Positions 54,422-62,519 of a stretch of 64,000 nucleotides of DNA are shown in pieces (the stretch's first letter is position 1; each line of letters begins with the position of its first letter). The notes under the pieces were generated by a model. It worked only from the letters and a program-made list of their open reading frames with translations. It searched no databases and was not told where the DNA came from. Made by a program: the position numbers and the translations under genes. This stretch comes from Frigoribacterium sp. ACAM 257 (GTDB lineage Bacteria; Actinomycetota; Actinomycetes; Actinomycetales; Microbacteriaceae): NCBI RefSeq assembly GCF_007954365.1, contig NZ_VOLO01000003.1:186001-250000 (forward strand), read 5' to 3'.

Positions 54422-55603
54422 CTAGCTGACGCTGAGGCCGAGACGCCGGCCGACGAGGCTGCGCGGGCGCACCGCGAGGGTGCTCGCGAGCGCGTCGATG
54501 ACCCGGGCCGCCGGGTCGTCCGGCGCCGCGACCACGACCGGCGCGCCCAGGTCGCCGCCCTCGCGCAGGCCGAGGCTGAGCGGCACGCTGGCGAGCAGCG
54601 GCACCTCGGCCTCCTGCCCCGCCGAGAGGCGGCGCGCGGTCTCTGCGCCGCCGCCCGTGCCGAACAGCTCGAGCACGGTGCCGTCGGGCTGGGCGAGCCC
54701 GGCCATGTTCTCGACCACGCCCAGGAGGCGCTGGCCGGTCTGGCGGGCCACGACTCCGCTGCGCTCGGCGACGTCGGCCGCCGCGGGCTGCGGCGTCGTG
54801 ACGACCAGCACCTCGGCGTGGGGCAGCAGCTGCCCGACCGAGATGGCGACGTCGCCGGTGCCCGGCGGGAGGTCGAGCAGCAGCACGTCGAGGTCGCCGA
54901 AGAACACGTCGGTGAGGAACTGCTGGATGGTGCGGTGCAGCATCGGGCCGCGCCAGGCGACTGCGACGGACGAGTCGTCGACGAACATGCCGATCGAGAT
55001 GACCTTCACGCCGTGGGCCACGGGCGGCAGGATCATGTCGTCGACCTGCGTGGGCTTGACCGCCGCGCCGTCGGGGCCGACCAGGCCGAGCAGGCCCGGG
55101 ATGCTGAAGCCGTAGACGTCGGCGTCGACGATGCCGACCGAGAGGCCGCGGGCCGCGAGCGAGACGGCGAGGTTGGCGGTCACGGTCGACTTGCCCACGC
55201 CTCCCTTGCCGCTGGTGACCGCGATGACGCGGGTGAGCGAGTCGGGCCCGAACTGCTGCACGCGCGCGCCTCGGCCGGCCCGCAGCTTCTCGGTGAGGGC
55301 GTGCCGCTCCTCCTTCGTCATGACGGTCACGTCGACGGTCACGTCCGTGACGCCGTCGACCGAGGCCGTCGCGGCGCGGACGTCGCGCTCGATGGTGTCG
55401 GCCGCGGGGCAGCCGACGATGGTCAGCTTGACCGCGACCGTCGCCGCGCCCGCTGCGTCGACCGACACCTCGCCGATCATGTCGAGCTCGGTGACCGGCC
55501 GACGGATCTCGGGGTCGAGCACCGAGCCGAGCGCGGTCCGCACGCGGTCGGCGGCGGTGCCTGCGGCGGTGCCGGTGCCGGTGCGGCTGCCGCCGTCAGC
55601 CAC
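54422..55603 (-). CDS. mrp: Mrp/ApbC-type Fe-S cluster carrier ATPase
   Basis: This 393-residue protein joins an N-terminal MIP18/DUF59 domain (ALGSVLDPEIRRPVTELDMIGEVSVD, LTIVGCPAADTIERDV) to a ParA-like ATPase. The ATPase has the deviant Walker A SGKGGVGKSTVTANLA, and DADVYGFSIPGLLG and LDLPPGTGDVAISVGQ follow. Mrp proteins carry [4Fe-4S] clusters to client apoproteins. The C-terminal CxxC found in E. coli ApbC is missing; the equivalent position reads VVENMAGLAQPDGTVLELFG, the usual form in actinobacteria. GTG at 55603 overlaps the DUF1003 gene. Confidence 0.92.
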   Translation of the reverse strand: MADGGSRTGTGTAAGTAADRVRTALGSVLDPEIRRPVTELDMIGEVSVDAAGAATVAVKLTIVGCPAADTIERDVRAATASVDGVTDVTVDVTVMTKEERHALTEKLRAGRGARVQQFGPDSLTRVIAVTSGKGGVGKSTVTANLAVSLAARGLSVGIVDADVYGFSIPGLLGLVGPDGAAVKPTQVDDMILPPVAHGVKVISIGMFVDDSSVAVAWRGPMLHRTIQQFLTDVFFGDLDVLLLDLPPGTGDVAISVGQLLPHAEVLVVTTPQPAAADVAERSGVVARQTGQRLLGVVENMAGLAQPDGTVLELFGTGGGAETARRLSAGQEAEVPLLASVPLSLGLREGGDLGAPVVVAAPDDPAARVIDALASTLAVRPRSLVGRRLGLSVS

Positions 55604-56132
55604 GGGGCGCGTCGTCCGTCGTCGTCGCCGACTCGTCCTCGCGGCGGTCGATCTCGTCGAGCAGGCTGCGCAGCTCGGCACGGATGAAGTCCTTGCTGGC
55701 CATGTCGCGGATCGCGATCCGCAGCGCCACGACCTCGCGGGCGAGGTACTCGGTGTCGGCGAGGTTCCGCTCGGCGCGCTGGCGGTCCTGCTCGAACTGG
55801 ACCCGGTCGCGGTCGTCCTGGCGGTTCTGCGCGAGGAGGATCAGGGGCGCCGCGTACGAGGCCTGGAGCGACAGGATCAGCGTCAGCGCCGTGAAGCCGA
55901 TCGCGGCGCTGTCGAAGCGGATGCTCTCGGGCGCCGTGGTGTTGTAGACCATCCAGAGCACGCAGAACCCGGTGAGCGCGAGCAGGAACTGCGGCGTGCC
56001 CATCGCCCGGGCGATCGCCTCGGTGGCACGGCCGAAGCGGTCACGTCCGACGCGGCGCCGTCCCGGCAGCACCCGGGTGCGCAGGCCCTTCGGCGAGTCG
56101 AGGCGGACCGTGCTGCGGTTATCGCGTGCCAC
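55596..56132 (-). CDS. DUF1003 membrane protein
   Basis: This 178-residue protein has two transmembrane helices: MGTPQFLLALTGFCVLWMVYN and FTALTLILSLQASYAAPLILLAQNRQ. The conserved NRQDDRDR turn is typical of DUF1003, and a charged coiled-coil-like tail follows (RDRVQFEQDRQRAERNLADTEYLAREVVALR). GTG start, overlapping the upstream MgtE-like gene by 14 nt; its stop overlaps mrp. It is the middle gene of an operon seen widely in actinobacteria; function unknown. Confidence 0.9.
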   Translation of the reverse strand: MARDNRSTVRLDSPKGLRTRVLPGRRRVGRDRFGRATEAIARAMGTPQFLLALTGFCVLWMVYNTTAPESIRFDSAAIGFTALTLILSLQASYAAPLILLAQNRQDDRDRVQFEQDRQRAERNLADTEYLAREVVALRIAIRDMASKDFIRAELRSLLDEIDRREDESATTTDDAPRG

Positions 56133-57450
56133 CGGTGGTCCTCCTCGTGGTCGTCGTCGGGGTCGTGGTCAGGGGGGCGCGGCGGGCACGTGCCCGCGAC
56201 CGGCTGAGCGGTCTGTCCTGGTCGTTGCTGCGCCAGTCGTCGGGCAGCACGTGGTCGAGGACGTCGTCGATGGTCACCACCCCGACGAGGCGGTGGGAGG
56301 CGTCGACGACGGGCACGCTCACGAGGTTGTACGTCGCCATGACGCGCGTCACCTCGAGGGCGGTCGCGTCGACGCGGACCGGCTCGAGCTGCTGGTCGAG
56401 CAGCGTGCCCAGCCTCTCGTTGGGCGGGTAGCGGAGCATCCGCTGGAAGTGCACCATGCCGAGGAACCGCCCGGTGGGCGGCTCGTACGGCGGCAGCGTC
56501 ACGCAGACCGCGGCTCCGAGCGCGGGCGCCAGCTCGTGGCGTCGGATCAGGGCGAGGCCCTCGGCCACCGTCGCGTCGGCCGAGACGATCACCGGCTCGG
56601 TCGTCATCAGGCCGCCGGCGGTGTCGGCGTCGTAGCTGAGCAACATGCGGACGTCGTCCGCCTCTTCGGGCTCCATCAACTGGAGGAGCTGCTCCTTGCG
56701 CTCGTCGCCCAGCTGGGACATGAGGTCGGCGGCGTCGTCGGGCTGCATCTGGTCGAGCACGCCTGCGGCGCGCTGGTCGTCGAGCTGGGAGAAGATCTCG
56801 ACCTGCTCGTCCTCCGGCAGCTCTTCGAGAACGTCGGCGAGACGGTCGTCGGACAGCTCCGAGGCGACCTCGAGGCGGCGCTCGGGGGTCAGGTCGAGCA
56901 GGGTGTTGGCGAGGTCGGCGGGCACGAGGTCGGAGTAGGCGGCGATGAGGTGCTCGGCGCTCTGGGCCTCGCCCGTCTCGTTCTCCTCTGTCACCTCGTC
57001 CCACGTGGCGAACGCGGTGGGGCCCTTGCCGAAGGGCGACGGCGTGGTCTTCGGGCGCCGCAGGAACAGCTGCCCGATCTCCCAGTCGCCCTCGCTGACC
57101 TCGTCGATCGCCACGTCCTCGACGACGGCGCGGCCGCCGTCGCGGCGCAGCGAGACCCGGCGGCCGAGCATCTCGGCGATGACGCGGGTCTCGCCGCCGC
57201 GCTGCTCGAATCGACGCAGCGTGATGGTGCCGCTCGTGATGATCTGCCCCGAGCCGATGCTCGTGACGCGGCCGATGCTGACGAAGACGCGACGCTTGCC
57301 GGGCACCTCGACGATCAGGCCGACCACCCGAGGCGGGTCGTCCCGGCGGTAGACGACGAGGACGTCCCTGACCTTGCCCACCTTGTCGCCGGCGGGGTCG
57401 AAGACGGAGCACCCGGCGAGACGGGCGACGAAGACTCTGGTGGCGCTCAC
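56119..57450 (-). CDS. Soluble MgtE N-domain and CBS protein with PRC-barrel start
   Basis: This 443-residue protein begins with a PRC-barrel-like domain (VFVARLAGCSVFDPAGDKVGKVRDVLVVY). The helical MgtE N-domain follows (LTPERRLEVASELSDDRLADVLEELPEDEQVEIFSQLDDQRAAGVLDQM), then two CBS domains (TTEPVIVSADATVAEGLALIRRHE and VTRVMATYNLVSVPVVDASHRLVGVVTIDDVLDHV). The membrane channel of real MgtE is absent. It could be a cytoplasmic Mg or adenylate sensor, perhaps working with the DUF1003 protein. On the minus strand TAACTT (57462-57457) ends six nt before the GTG. Confidence 0.9.
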   Translation of the reverse strand: MSATRVFVARLAGCSVFDPAGDKVGKVRDVLVVYRRDDPPRVVGLIVEVPGKRRVFVSIGRVTSIGSGQIITSGTITLRRFEQRGGETRVIAEMLGRRVSLRRDGGRAVVEDVAIDEVSEGDWEIGQLFLRRPKTTPSPFGKGPTAFATWDEVTEENETGEAQSAEHLIAAYSDLVPADLANTLLDLTPERRLEVASELSDDRLADVLEELPEDEQVEIFSQLDDQRAAGVLDQMQPDDAADLMSQLGDERKEQLLQLMEPEEADDVRMLLSYDADTAGGLMTTEPVIVSADATVAEGLALIRRHELAPALGAAVCVTLPPYEPPTGRFLGMVHFQRMLRYPPNERLGTLLDQQLEPVRVDATALEVTRVMATYNLVSVPVVDASHRLVGVVTIDDVLDHVLPDDWRSNDQDRPLSRSRARARRAPLTTTPTTTTRRTTGGTR

Positions 57451-57462
57451 GCCTCCAAGTTA
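57450..57462 (-). promoter_or_regulatory. Leaderless promoter -10 of the MgtE_N-DUF1003-mrp operon
   Basis: On the minus strand TAACTT, six nt (GGAGGC), GTG. The GGAGG is too close to act as a ribosome site. Confidence 0.5.
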
Positions 57463-57521
57463 GTCGCTCAGCCCGACCGCGCCGCGTGCTGCCGCCCCTG
57501 CCGACGTGTTTCACTGCTCTC

Positions 57522-58019
57522 ATGACGAACCCGAGCCCGTGGGGCCGCCGAGCGCCGAGCATCCCGACCCTTCCCCGAGGCGACGTCCTCGGGACGTACG
57601 CCAGCTACCCCGAGGCGCAGGCCGTGGTCGAGCGCCTGTCGCACGCCGAGTTCCCCATCAAGCAGCTCGCGATCATCGGCAACGAGCTCACCACGGTCGA
57701 GCGCGTCACGGGGCGGCTGACGTACGGTCGCGCGGCGCTCGCCGGCGCGGTCACGGGGCTCTGGATCGGCGTCTTCTTCGGGGCCGTCATGCTCCTCTTC
57801 TCGCCCGACACCGCCTCCGTCACGACCATCCTGGCGGCGTCGCTGATCGGCGCCGGCTTCGGCATGCTCTACGGCCTCGCCAGCTTCGCGATCAGCCGCC
57901 GTCGTCGCGACTTCACCTCGACCCACCAGGTGCTCGCCCGCAGCTACCAGATCGTCGTCGACCCGGAGCTGACGCACCGCGCTCAGCAGATCCTGGCGGG
58001 ACCGCAGACCGGGCGCTGA
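57522..58019 (+). CDS. General stress protein 17M-like membrane protein
   Basis: This 165-residue protein has an N-terminal YflT/GSP17M-type domain (GDVLGTYASYPEAQAVVERLSHAEFPIKQLAIIGNEL). Two membrane helices follow (AALAGAVTGLWIGVFFGAVMLLF and TTILAASLIGAGFGMLYGLASFAI). A basic loop and short tail end it. It is divergent from the MgtE_N operon with 71 nt between starts. The same pairing occurs in mycobacteria (Rv1232c/Rv1234 region). Role in stress is suggested only by the family name. Confidence 0.82.
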   Translation: MTNPSPWGRRAPSIPTLPRGDVLGTYASYPEAQAVVERLSHAEFPIKQLAIIGNELTTVERVTGRLTYGRAALAGAVTGLWIGVFFGAVMLLFSPDTASVTTILAASLIGAGFGMLYGLASFAISRRRRDFTSTHQVLARSYQIVVDPELTHRAQQILAGPQTGR

Positions 58020-58430
58020 GGCGCCGCCGGGCCTCCGGAGACCTGCCCGGCCCGTCCAGGCGTCGGTGCTCAGCGCGCAGCCGGGGGACCCTCGACGATC
58101 TCGGCCACCGGCCACCGGCCACCGGCCACCGGCCTCCGGCCACCGGCCTCCGGCCACCGGCCTCGGCGGCGCCCTCGCGTCGAGGGCGCACTCGCCGTGG
58201 CCAGCAGCACGACGAGCGCCGTCCCGGTCGTGGTGGTCGTGCTCAGCCGCCCCATGGGGCGAGCGCAGGAGGTGCTCGACCTGTCGTGTGGGATCGTTGC
58301 CGACCCGTGACCCCGCTGTCCCGCAGCGGGCGAGGTCGCTCGGCGTCGACCGACCTGGCCCGTGGCCGCCCGTCGGCGGTGGCGGCCCCCGGTAAACTGG
58401 CGCGACCGTCCCCGACCCCGAGAGAGCGCC
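58020..58430. other. Intergenic region, 411 nt, with a heptanucleotide repeat
   Basis: Contains the 9-copy repeat at 58103-58165. TAAACT at 58393-58398 is a likely -10 for the next gene, about 33 nt before its ATG. The rest shows no coding features I trust. Confidence 0.5.
58103..58165. repeat. Nine 7-bp tandem repeats
   Basis: Six GGCCACC, two GGCCTCC and one GGCCTCG units in perfect register. It is intergenic, about 85 nt after the GSP17M-like stop. Confidence 0.95.
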
Positions 58431-59048
58431 ATGGCCCCGAGATGGACGCGGTTCGTCCGCGGCTGGCTGACCGCCGGCTTCTCCGTCGTGGTCGCCGCCT
58501 TCTCGCACGTCGCGGGCGGCGGAGCCGAGCCCGGCACGCTCGGGGTGGTGCTCGCGCTCGCCTTCTCGGTGCCCCTCTGCATCGCGCTGACCGGTCGTCG
58601 CGCCTCGCTGCCCCGGCTCGCCGTCTCGGTCGCCGCCAGCCAGCTCGCGTTCCACCTCCTGTTCTCGCTGGGCGCCGCAGCCGGAACCGGCGCCTCGTCC
58701 GTGGGCGGGCACCACGCGCCCCTGGTCGTCACGGCCGGCGCGTCCGAGGTGCTCGCCGCGCACGGCGGGCACCACATGGCGATGGGCGGAGGGCTCATGT
58801 GGGCCGCGCACGCGGCGGCCGCGCTCGTCACCGCGGTCGGGCTGCGCTGGGGTGCCCACTGCCTCGAGCGCCTGGCCGTCGTGGCCGCTCACGGTCTCGC
58901 CCGCGTGCGTCGCGGGCTCTCAGGGGCCGTGCCGCCCGTGAGCACGGGCCCGCGCCTCCGTCCCGTCCTCGCCCTGCCCGGTCGGCGTGCGCCGCCCCTC
59001 CGGGCGATCGGCGCCAGGCCCCTCCGCGGTCCGCCCCTGCCCGTCTGA
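58431..59048 (+). CDS. Hypothetical His-rich membrane protein next to copper genes
   Basis: This 205-residue protein has about four hydrophobic segments (WLTAGFSVVVAAFSHVAGGG, LGVVLALAFSVPLCIAL, RLAVSVAASQLAFHLLFSLGAA, MWAAHAAAALVTAVGLRWGA). Between helices 3 and 4 is a predicted external loop with GGHHAPL and AHGGHHMAMGGG. Clustered His and Met suit soft metals such as copper. The ATG has GAGAG before it. ycnI and copC follow within 115 nt on the same strand, so a shared role in copper handling is likely. No named family recognised. Confidence 0.72.
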   Translation: MAPRWTRFVRGWLTAGFSVVVAAFSHVAGGGAEPGTLGVVLALAFSVPLCIALTGRRASLPRLAVSVAASQLAFHLLFSLGAAAGTGASSVGGHHAPLVVTAGASEVLAAHGGHHMAMGGGLMWAAHAAAALVTAVGLRWGAHCLERLAVVAAHGLARVRRGLSGAVPPVSTGPRLRPVLALPGRRAPPLRAIGARPLRGPPLPV

Positions 59049-59163
59049 TCACCGCCTCGGCGTCACGCCCCGACGCCGGTGCCCGCCTCGTCGTCCGCTC
59101 GACGACGGGGTCCCAGACCAGACGACACCGGCCGCCGCCGTGCGGCCAGACAGGACCACCCCC

Positions 59164-59979
59164 ATGACCACCACCCGCCCCTCCTCGCGTCCGGCCGTCG
59201 CCGCACGCGCCGCCGCCGCCCTCGGCGCCGCGGCCCTGCTCACGCTCGCCGCGCCCCTCGCGGCGTCGGCCCACGTCCGCGTGAACCCTGCACAGGTCGA
59301 CGCGGGCTCGTACGCCACCCTCACCTTCAAGGTGCCGACCGAGTCGGCCACGGCCGGGACCGTCGGCCTCACCGTCGACCTGCCGACCGACACTCCCTTC
59401 ACGTCGGTCACCTACCAGCCGCTGCCCGGCTGGACGACGGTCGTCACCACGAGCACCCTGCCCGAGCCCGTCGAGCTGGACGGCGCGACCGTGACGGAGG
59501 CGCCCACGGAGGTCACCTGGACGGCCGACCCCGGCACGCAGGTCGGCCCGGGGGAGTTCCAGCAGTTCGTCATCTCCGCCGGCGCGGTGCCCGAGACCGG
59601 GTCGATCACGCTGCCCGCCCACCAGACCTACTCGGACGGCTCGGTCGTCGACTGGGCGGACGAGACTCCCGCCTCGGGCGAGGAGCCGGAGTTCCCGGCC
59701 CCGGTGCTGTACGTCGAGGACGCCCCGCCCGCCGACGAGCACGGCGGCCAGGACATGTCGGGTGGTGCCGACGGCGCGGCCGTCGCGGCAGGCGACGACT
59801 CGTCGTCCGGCGACACCGACACCGGCTCCGCCTCGGACTCGGTCGCCGTCGGCCTCGGCATCGGCGGGCTCGCCCTCGGTGCCGTGGCTCTGGTCGTGAG
59901 CGTCGTCGCGCTGACCCGTCGGCCCCGCGCCGCGGGCGCGGCACGGCCCGGCGCGGACGCGACGGGGTCGCGCCGGTGA
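59164..59979 (+). CDS. YcnI family copper-binding protein (DUF1775)
   Basis: This 271-residue exported protein has a signal ending LAASA and a mature N-terminus HVRVNPAQVDAGSYATLTFKVP. The first His is the copper ligand of the YcnI monohistidine brace. Conserved segments are FTSVTYQPLPGWTT, VTWTADPGTQVGPGEFQQF and WADETPASGEEPEFPAPVLYV. A Ser/Asp/Gly linker and one C-terminal membrane helix (VGLGIGGLALGAVALVVSVVAL) anchor it. The ATG is 115 nt after the His-rich gene; the stop overlaps copC (GTGA). Confidence 0.92.
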   Translation: MTTTRPSSRPAVAARAAAALGAAALLTLAAPLAASAHVRVNPAQVDAGSYATLTFKVPTESATAGTVGLTVDLPTDTPFTSVTYQPLPGWTTVVTTSTLPEPVELDGATVTEAPTEVTWTADPGTQVGPGEFQQFVISAGAVPETGSITLPAHQTYSDGSVVDWADETPASGEEPEFPAPVLYVEDAPPADEHGGQDMSGGADGAAVAAGDDSSSGDTDTGSASDSVAVGLGIGGLALGAVALVVSVVALTRRPRAAGAARPGADATGSRR

Positions 59980-60827
59980 TCCCCGCCTCCTCGACCGCGA
60001 CCGGTCGCGCGCCCGCCGGTCGGCGACCGTCCCGTGTCGCTCTCGTCGCGGGCGTCGTGGGCGTCGGGGCGGCGGGCCTGCTCGCGCTCGCACCGGTCTC
60101 GTCCGCCTCGGCGCACGACTACGTCGTGAGCAGCGCGCCCGCCGAGGGCAGCACGCAGTCCGCCGAGCTGACCGAGGCGTCGATCACCTTCAACGACGTG
60201 ATCCTCGACCTGTCGGGCACCGGCTCGTCGAACGTGCTCGAGGTGACCGACGCCTCCGGCCGGCACTTCGAGGACGGCTGCTCGGCCACCAGCGGGGCGA
60301 CCCTCAGCACAGGGGTCGCGCTCGGCGCGGCGGGCGACTACACGATGACGTACCAGGCCGTCTCGGCCGACGGGCACACCGTGTCGGCGTCGCTGCCCTT
60401 CACGTGGACTCCGCCGGCCGGGGCCGCCGTCGCCGAGGGAGCCGCCAGCCGGCCCGCCTGCGACACCTCGGACGAGGGCGCCGGCGGGGACGGTGCGGGG
60501 CAGCCCACGGCCTCGGAGGAGCCGGGAGGCGCGGACTCGACGAGCGCCGCGGCCCCGTCGGCCTCGGCCGACCCGACCGACGGCGCCACCGGCGAGGCCC
60601 TCGCCCAGACCGCCGACGCGGACGAGTCGAACCTCGGCCTCGTCGTGGGCATCGGCATCGGCATCGTCGTGCTGGCGCTCGTGGCCGTGGTCGTCGTGCT
60701 CGTGACGAGCAGGCGGCGCGGCGACGACCTGGCCGGTCCCGCCGGCGACGTGGACGCCGCGGACGTCGAGGAAGCCGCGGACCGCGGGGACGCCCGGGAC
60801 TCCGGGCCGGGCGCGGGACGCGACTGA
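59976..60827 (+). CDS. copC: CopC domain copper-binding protein
   Basis: This 283-residue exported protein has its mature N-terminus at HDYVVSSAPAEGSTQSAELTEASITFND. The N-terminal His and the later DGH motif (YQAVSADGHTVSASLPFTW) are the Cu(II) site of CopC. A long Asp/Ser/Ala linker leads to a C-terminal membrane helix (LGLVVGIGIGIVVLALVAVVVVLV) and a cytoplasmic acidic tail. The CopD permease that often follows is not present here. GTG start overlaps the ycnI stop. Confidence 0.92.
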   Translation: MIPASSTATGRAPAGRRPSRVALVAGVVGVGAAGLLALAPVSSASAHDYVVSSAPAEGSTQSAELTEASITFNDVILDLSGTGSSNVLEVTDASGRHFEDGCSATSGATLSTGVALGAAGDYTMTYQAVSADGHTVSASLPFTWTPPAGAAVAEGAASRPACDTSDEGAGGDGAGQPTASEEPGGADSTSAAAPSASADPTDGATGEALAQTADADESNLGLVVGIGIGIVVLALVAVVVVLVTSRRRGDDLAGPAGDVDAADVEEAADRGDARDSGPGAGRD

Positions 60828-60876
60828 TCCCTGGTGCTCGGCACGCGCCTCCTGCGAGGCCGTGGGCCGGCGCACG

Positions 60877-60910
60877 AGAGCCCCGATCCCCGAGAGGGAC
60901 CGGGGCTCTT
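60877..60910. terminator. Hairpin between copC and the aminopeptidase gene
   Basis: AGAGCCCCG pairs with CGGGGCTCT, and inner GATCCC...GGGAC adds pairs. TT follows on the + side. Confidence 0.7.
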
Positions 60911-60930
60911 CCCCGTGCACGCCGTGCGGA

Positions 60931-62472
60931 CTACGGGCGGGCGATCCAGGCCTCGACGTCCGCGACCGTGCGCGGGATGCCGACCGAGAGGTTCTCGGCC
61001 CCGTCGGCCGTCACCAGGATGTCGTCCTCGATCCGGACGCCGACGCCGCGGAACTCCTCGGGCACGGTGAGGTCGTCGGGCTGGAAGTACAGCCCGGGCT
61101 CGATGGTGAACACCATGCCGGGCTCGAGGACGCCGTCGAGGTAGAGGTCGCGGCGCGCCGCGGCGCAGTCGTGCACGTCCATGCCGAGGTGGTGGCTCGT
61201 GCCGTGAACCATGTAGCGGCGGTGGTACTGGTGGTCGGGCTCGAGGCTCTCCGCGGCGCTGACGGGCAGGAAGCCCCACTCGGCGGTGCGCTCGGCGATG
61301 ACCTGCATCGCGGCGGCGTGGATCTCACGGAACGCGATGCCGGGGCGCACGATGGCGAACGCGGCGTCGGCGGCCTCGAGCACGGCCTCGTAGACGAGCC
61401 GCTGCACGTCGCTGAAGCGCCCCGACACCGGCAGTGTCCGGGTGATGTCGGCGGTGTAGAGGCTGTCGAGCTCGATGCCGGCGTCGATCAGGATCAGGTC
61501 GCCGTCGGCGACCGGTCCGTCGTTGCGGGTCCAGTGCAGCACGCAGGCGTGGTCGCCGGAGGCCGCGATGGTGTCGTAGCCCACGGTGTTCCCGTCGGCC
61601 CGGGCGCGACGGTTGAACGTGCCCTCGACGAGGCGCTCGCCACGCGGGTGGGCGACGATGTCGTCGAGGTCGGCGATGACGTCCGAGAAGCCGCGGCCGG
61701 TGACGGCGACCGCCTGTCGCATCTGGGCCACCTCCCACGCGTCCTTGACGAGGCGCAGCTCGCTCGCGTCGCGGGCCAGGACGTCGACGGCTGCGGCGGA
61801 CGTCGGGTCGTCGTCGGTCGCGTCCGCGCCCGTCGCGTCCGCGCCCGTCTCGTCCGCGCCCGTCTCGTCCAGGCCGGCGGCGTCGACCGCGGCCGCGACG
61901 ACGGCGTCGACGCGCGCGGTCAGCTCGGGGTCGGCCTCGCGCAGCACGAGGGTGGCACCGGTCGACGAGGCGACGACCGCGTCGAGCTCGGCGAGCTCAC
62001 GGGTGGCGAGGTCGAGATCGGCGCCGACCTGCGCGAGCGAGGGACGAGGTCCCGTCCAGAACTCCCCGATCTCGGGGTCGGCGTAGAACTCGTCCGACTC
62101 GCGTCCGGCGCTGGCTCGGAAGTACAGGGTGGCCTCGTGTCCGTCGCCGACGGGCTCCAGGACGAGCACCGAGCCGGGCACGGTGGCCGAGCCCCAGCCG
62201 GTGAGGTGCGCGAACGCCGAGTGCGCCCGGAACGGGTAATCGCAGTCGTTCGAGCGGACCTTGGCGCGTCCGGCCGGGACGACGAGCCGCTCGCCCTGGT
62301 GCAGCTCCGACAGGCGGGCCCGACGCACCGCGGCGAAGGCGGCCTCTTCTCGCGCCGCCGGCATCACCTCGTCGCGATCGGCCCACTGGGACGAGATGTA
62401 GTCCTTGAACGAGTCCGAGCGGGGGGTGGTCGACCGGTTCGTGGTGGCACGGGGTGCCTTCTGTGCGTCCAT
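60931..62472 (-). CDS. pepP: Xaa-Pro aminopeptidase (aminopeptidase P)
   Basis: This 513-residue M24 metallopeptidase removes N-terminal residues before proline. The creatinase-like N-domain begins SFKDYISSQWADRDEVMPA. The metal ligands are in LIDAGIELDSLYTADITRTLP (Asp, Asp), HGTSHHLGMDVHD (His), FTIEPGLYF (Glu) and GVRIEDDIL (Glu). A low-complexity acidic linker of DETGA/DATGA repeats is encoded by the 15-bp repeat at 61820-61870. ATG at 62472. It may process peptides brought in by the two oligopeptide importers of this window, though there is no genetic link. Confidence 0.93.
   Translation of the reverse strand: MDAQKAPRATTNRSTTPRSDSFKDYISSQWADRDEVMPAAREEAAFAAVRRARLSELHQGERLVVPAGRAKVRSNDCDYPFRAHSAFAHLTGWGSATVPGSVLVLEPVGDGHEATLYFRASAGRESDEFYADPEIGEFWTGPRPSLAQVGADLDLATRELAELDAVVASSTGATLVLREADPELTARVDAVVAAAVDAAGLDETGADETGADATGADATDDDPTSAAAVDVLARDASELRLVKDAWEVAQMRQAVAVTGRGFSDVIADLDDIVAHPRGERLVEGTFNRRARADGNTVGYDTIAASGDHACVLHWTRNDGPVADGDLILIDAGIELDSLYTADITRTLPVSGRFSDVQRLVYEAVLEAADAAFAIVRPGIAFREIHAAAMQVIAERTAEWGFLPVSAAESLEPDHQYHRRYMVHGTSHHLGMDVHDCAAARRDLYLDGVLEPGMVFTIEPGLYFQPDDLTVPEEFRGVGVRIEDDILVTADGAENLSVGIPRTVADVEAWIARP
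61820..61870. repeat. 15-bp coding repeat in the aminopeptidase gene
   Basis: Units [G/T]CGTCCGCGCCCGTC start at 61820, 61835 and 61850 with a fourth partial copy at 61865. It encodes a five-residue acidic repeat and does not shift the frame. Confidence 0.9.
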
Positions 62473-62519
62473 GCCGCCATTGTCCCGCGAAGTCGCGGGC
62501 CGTCCAACCCGGTGCGGCG

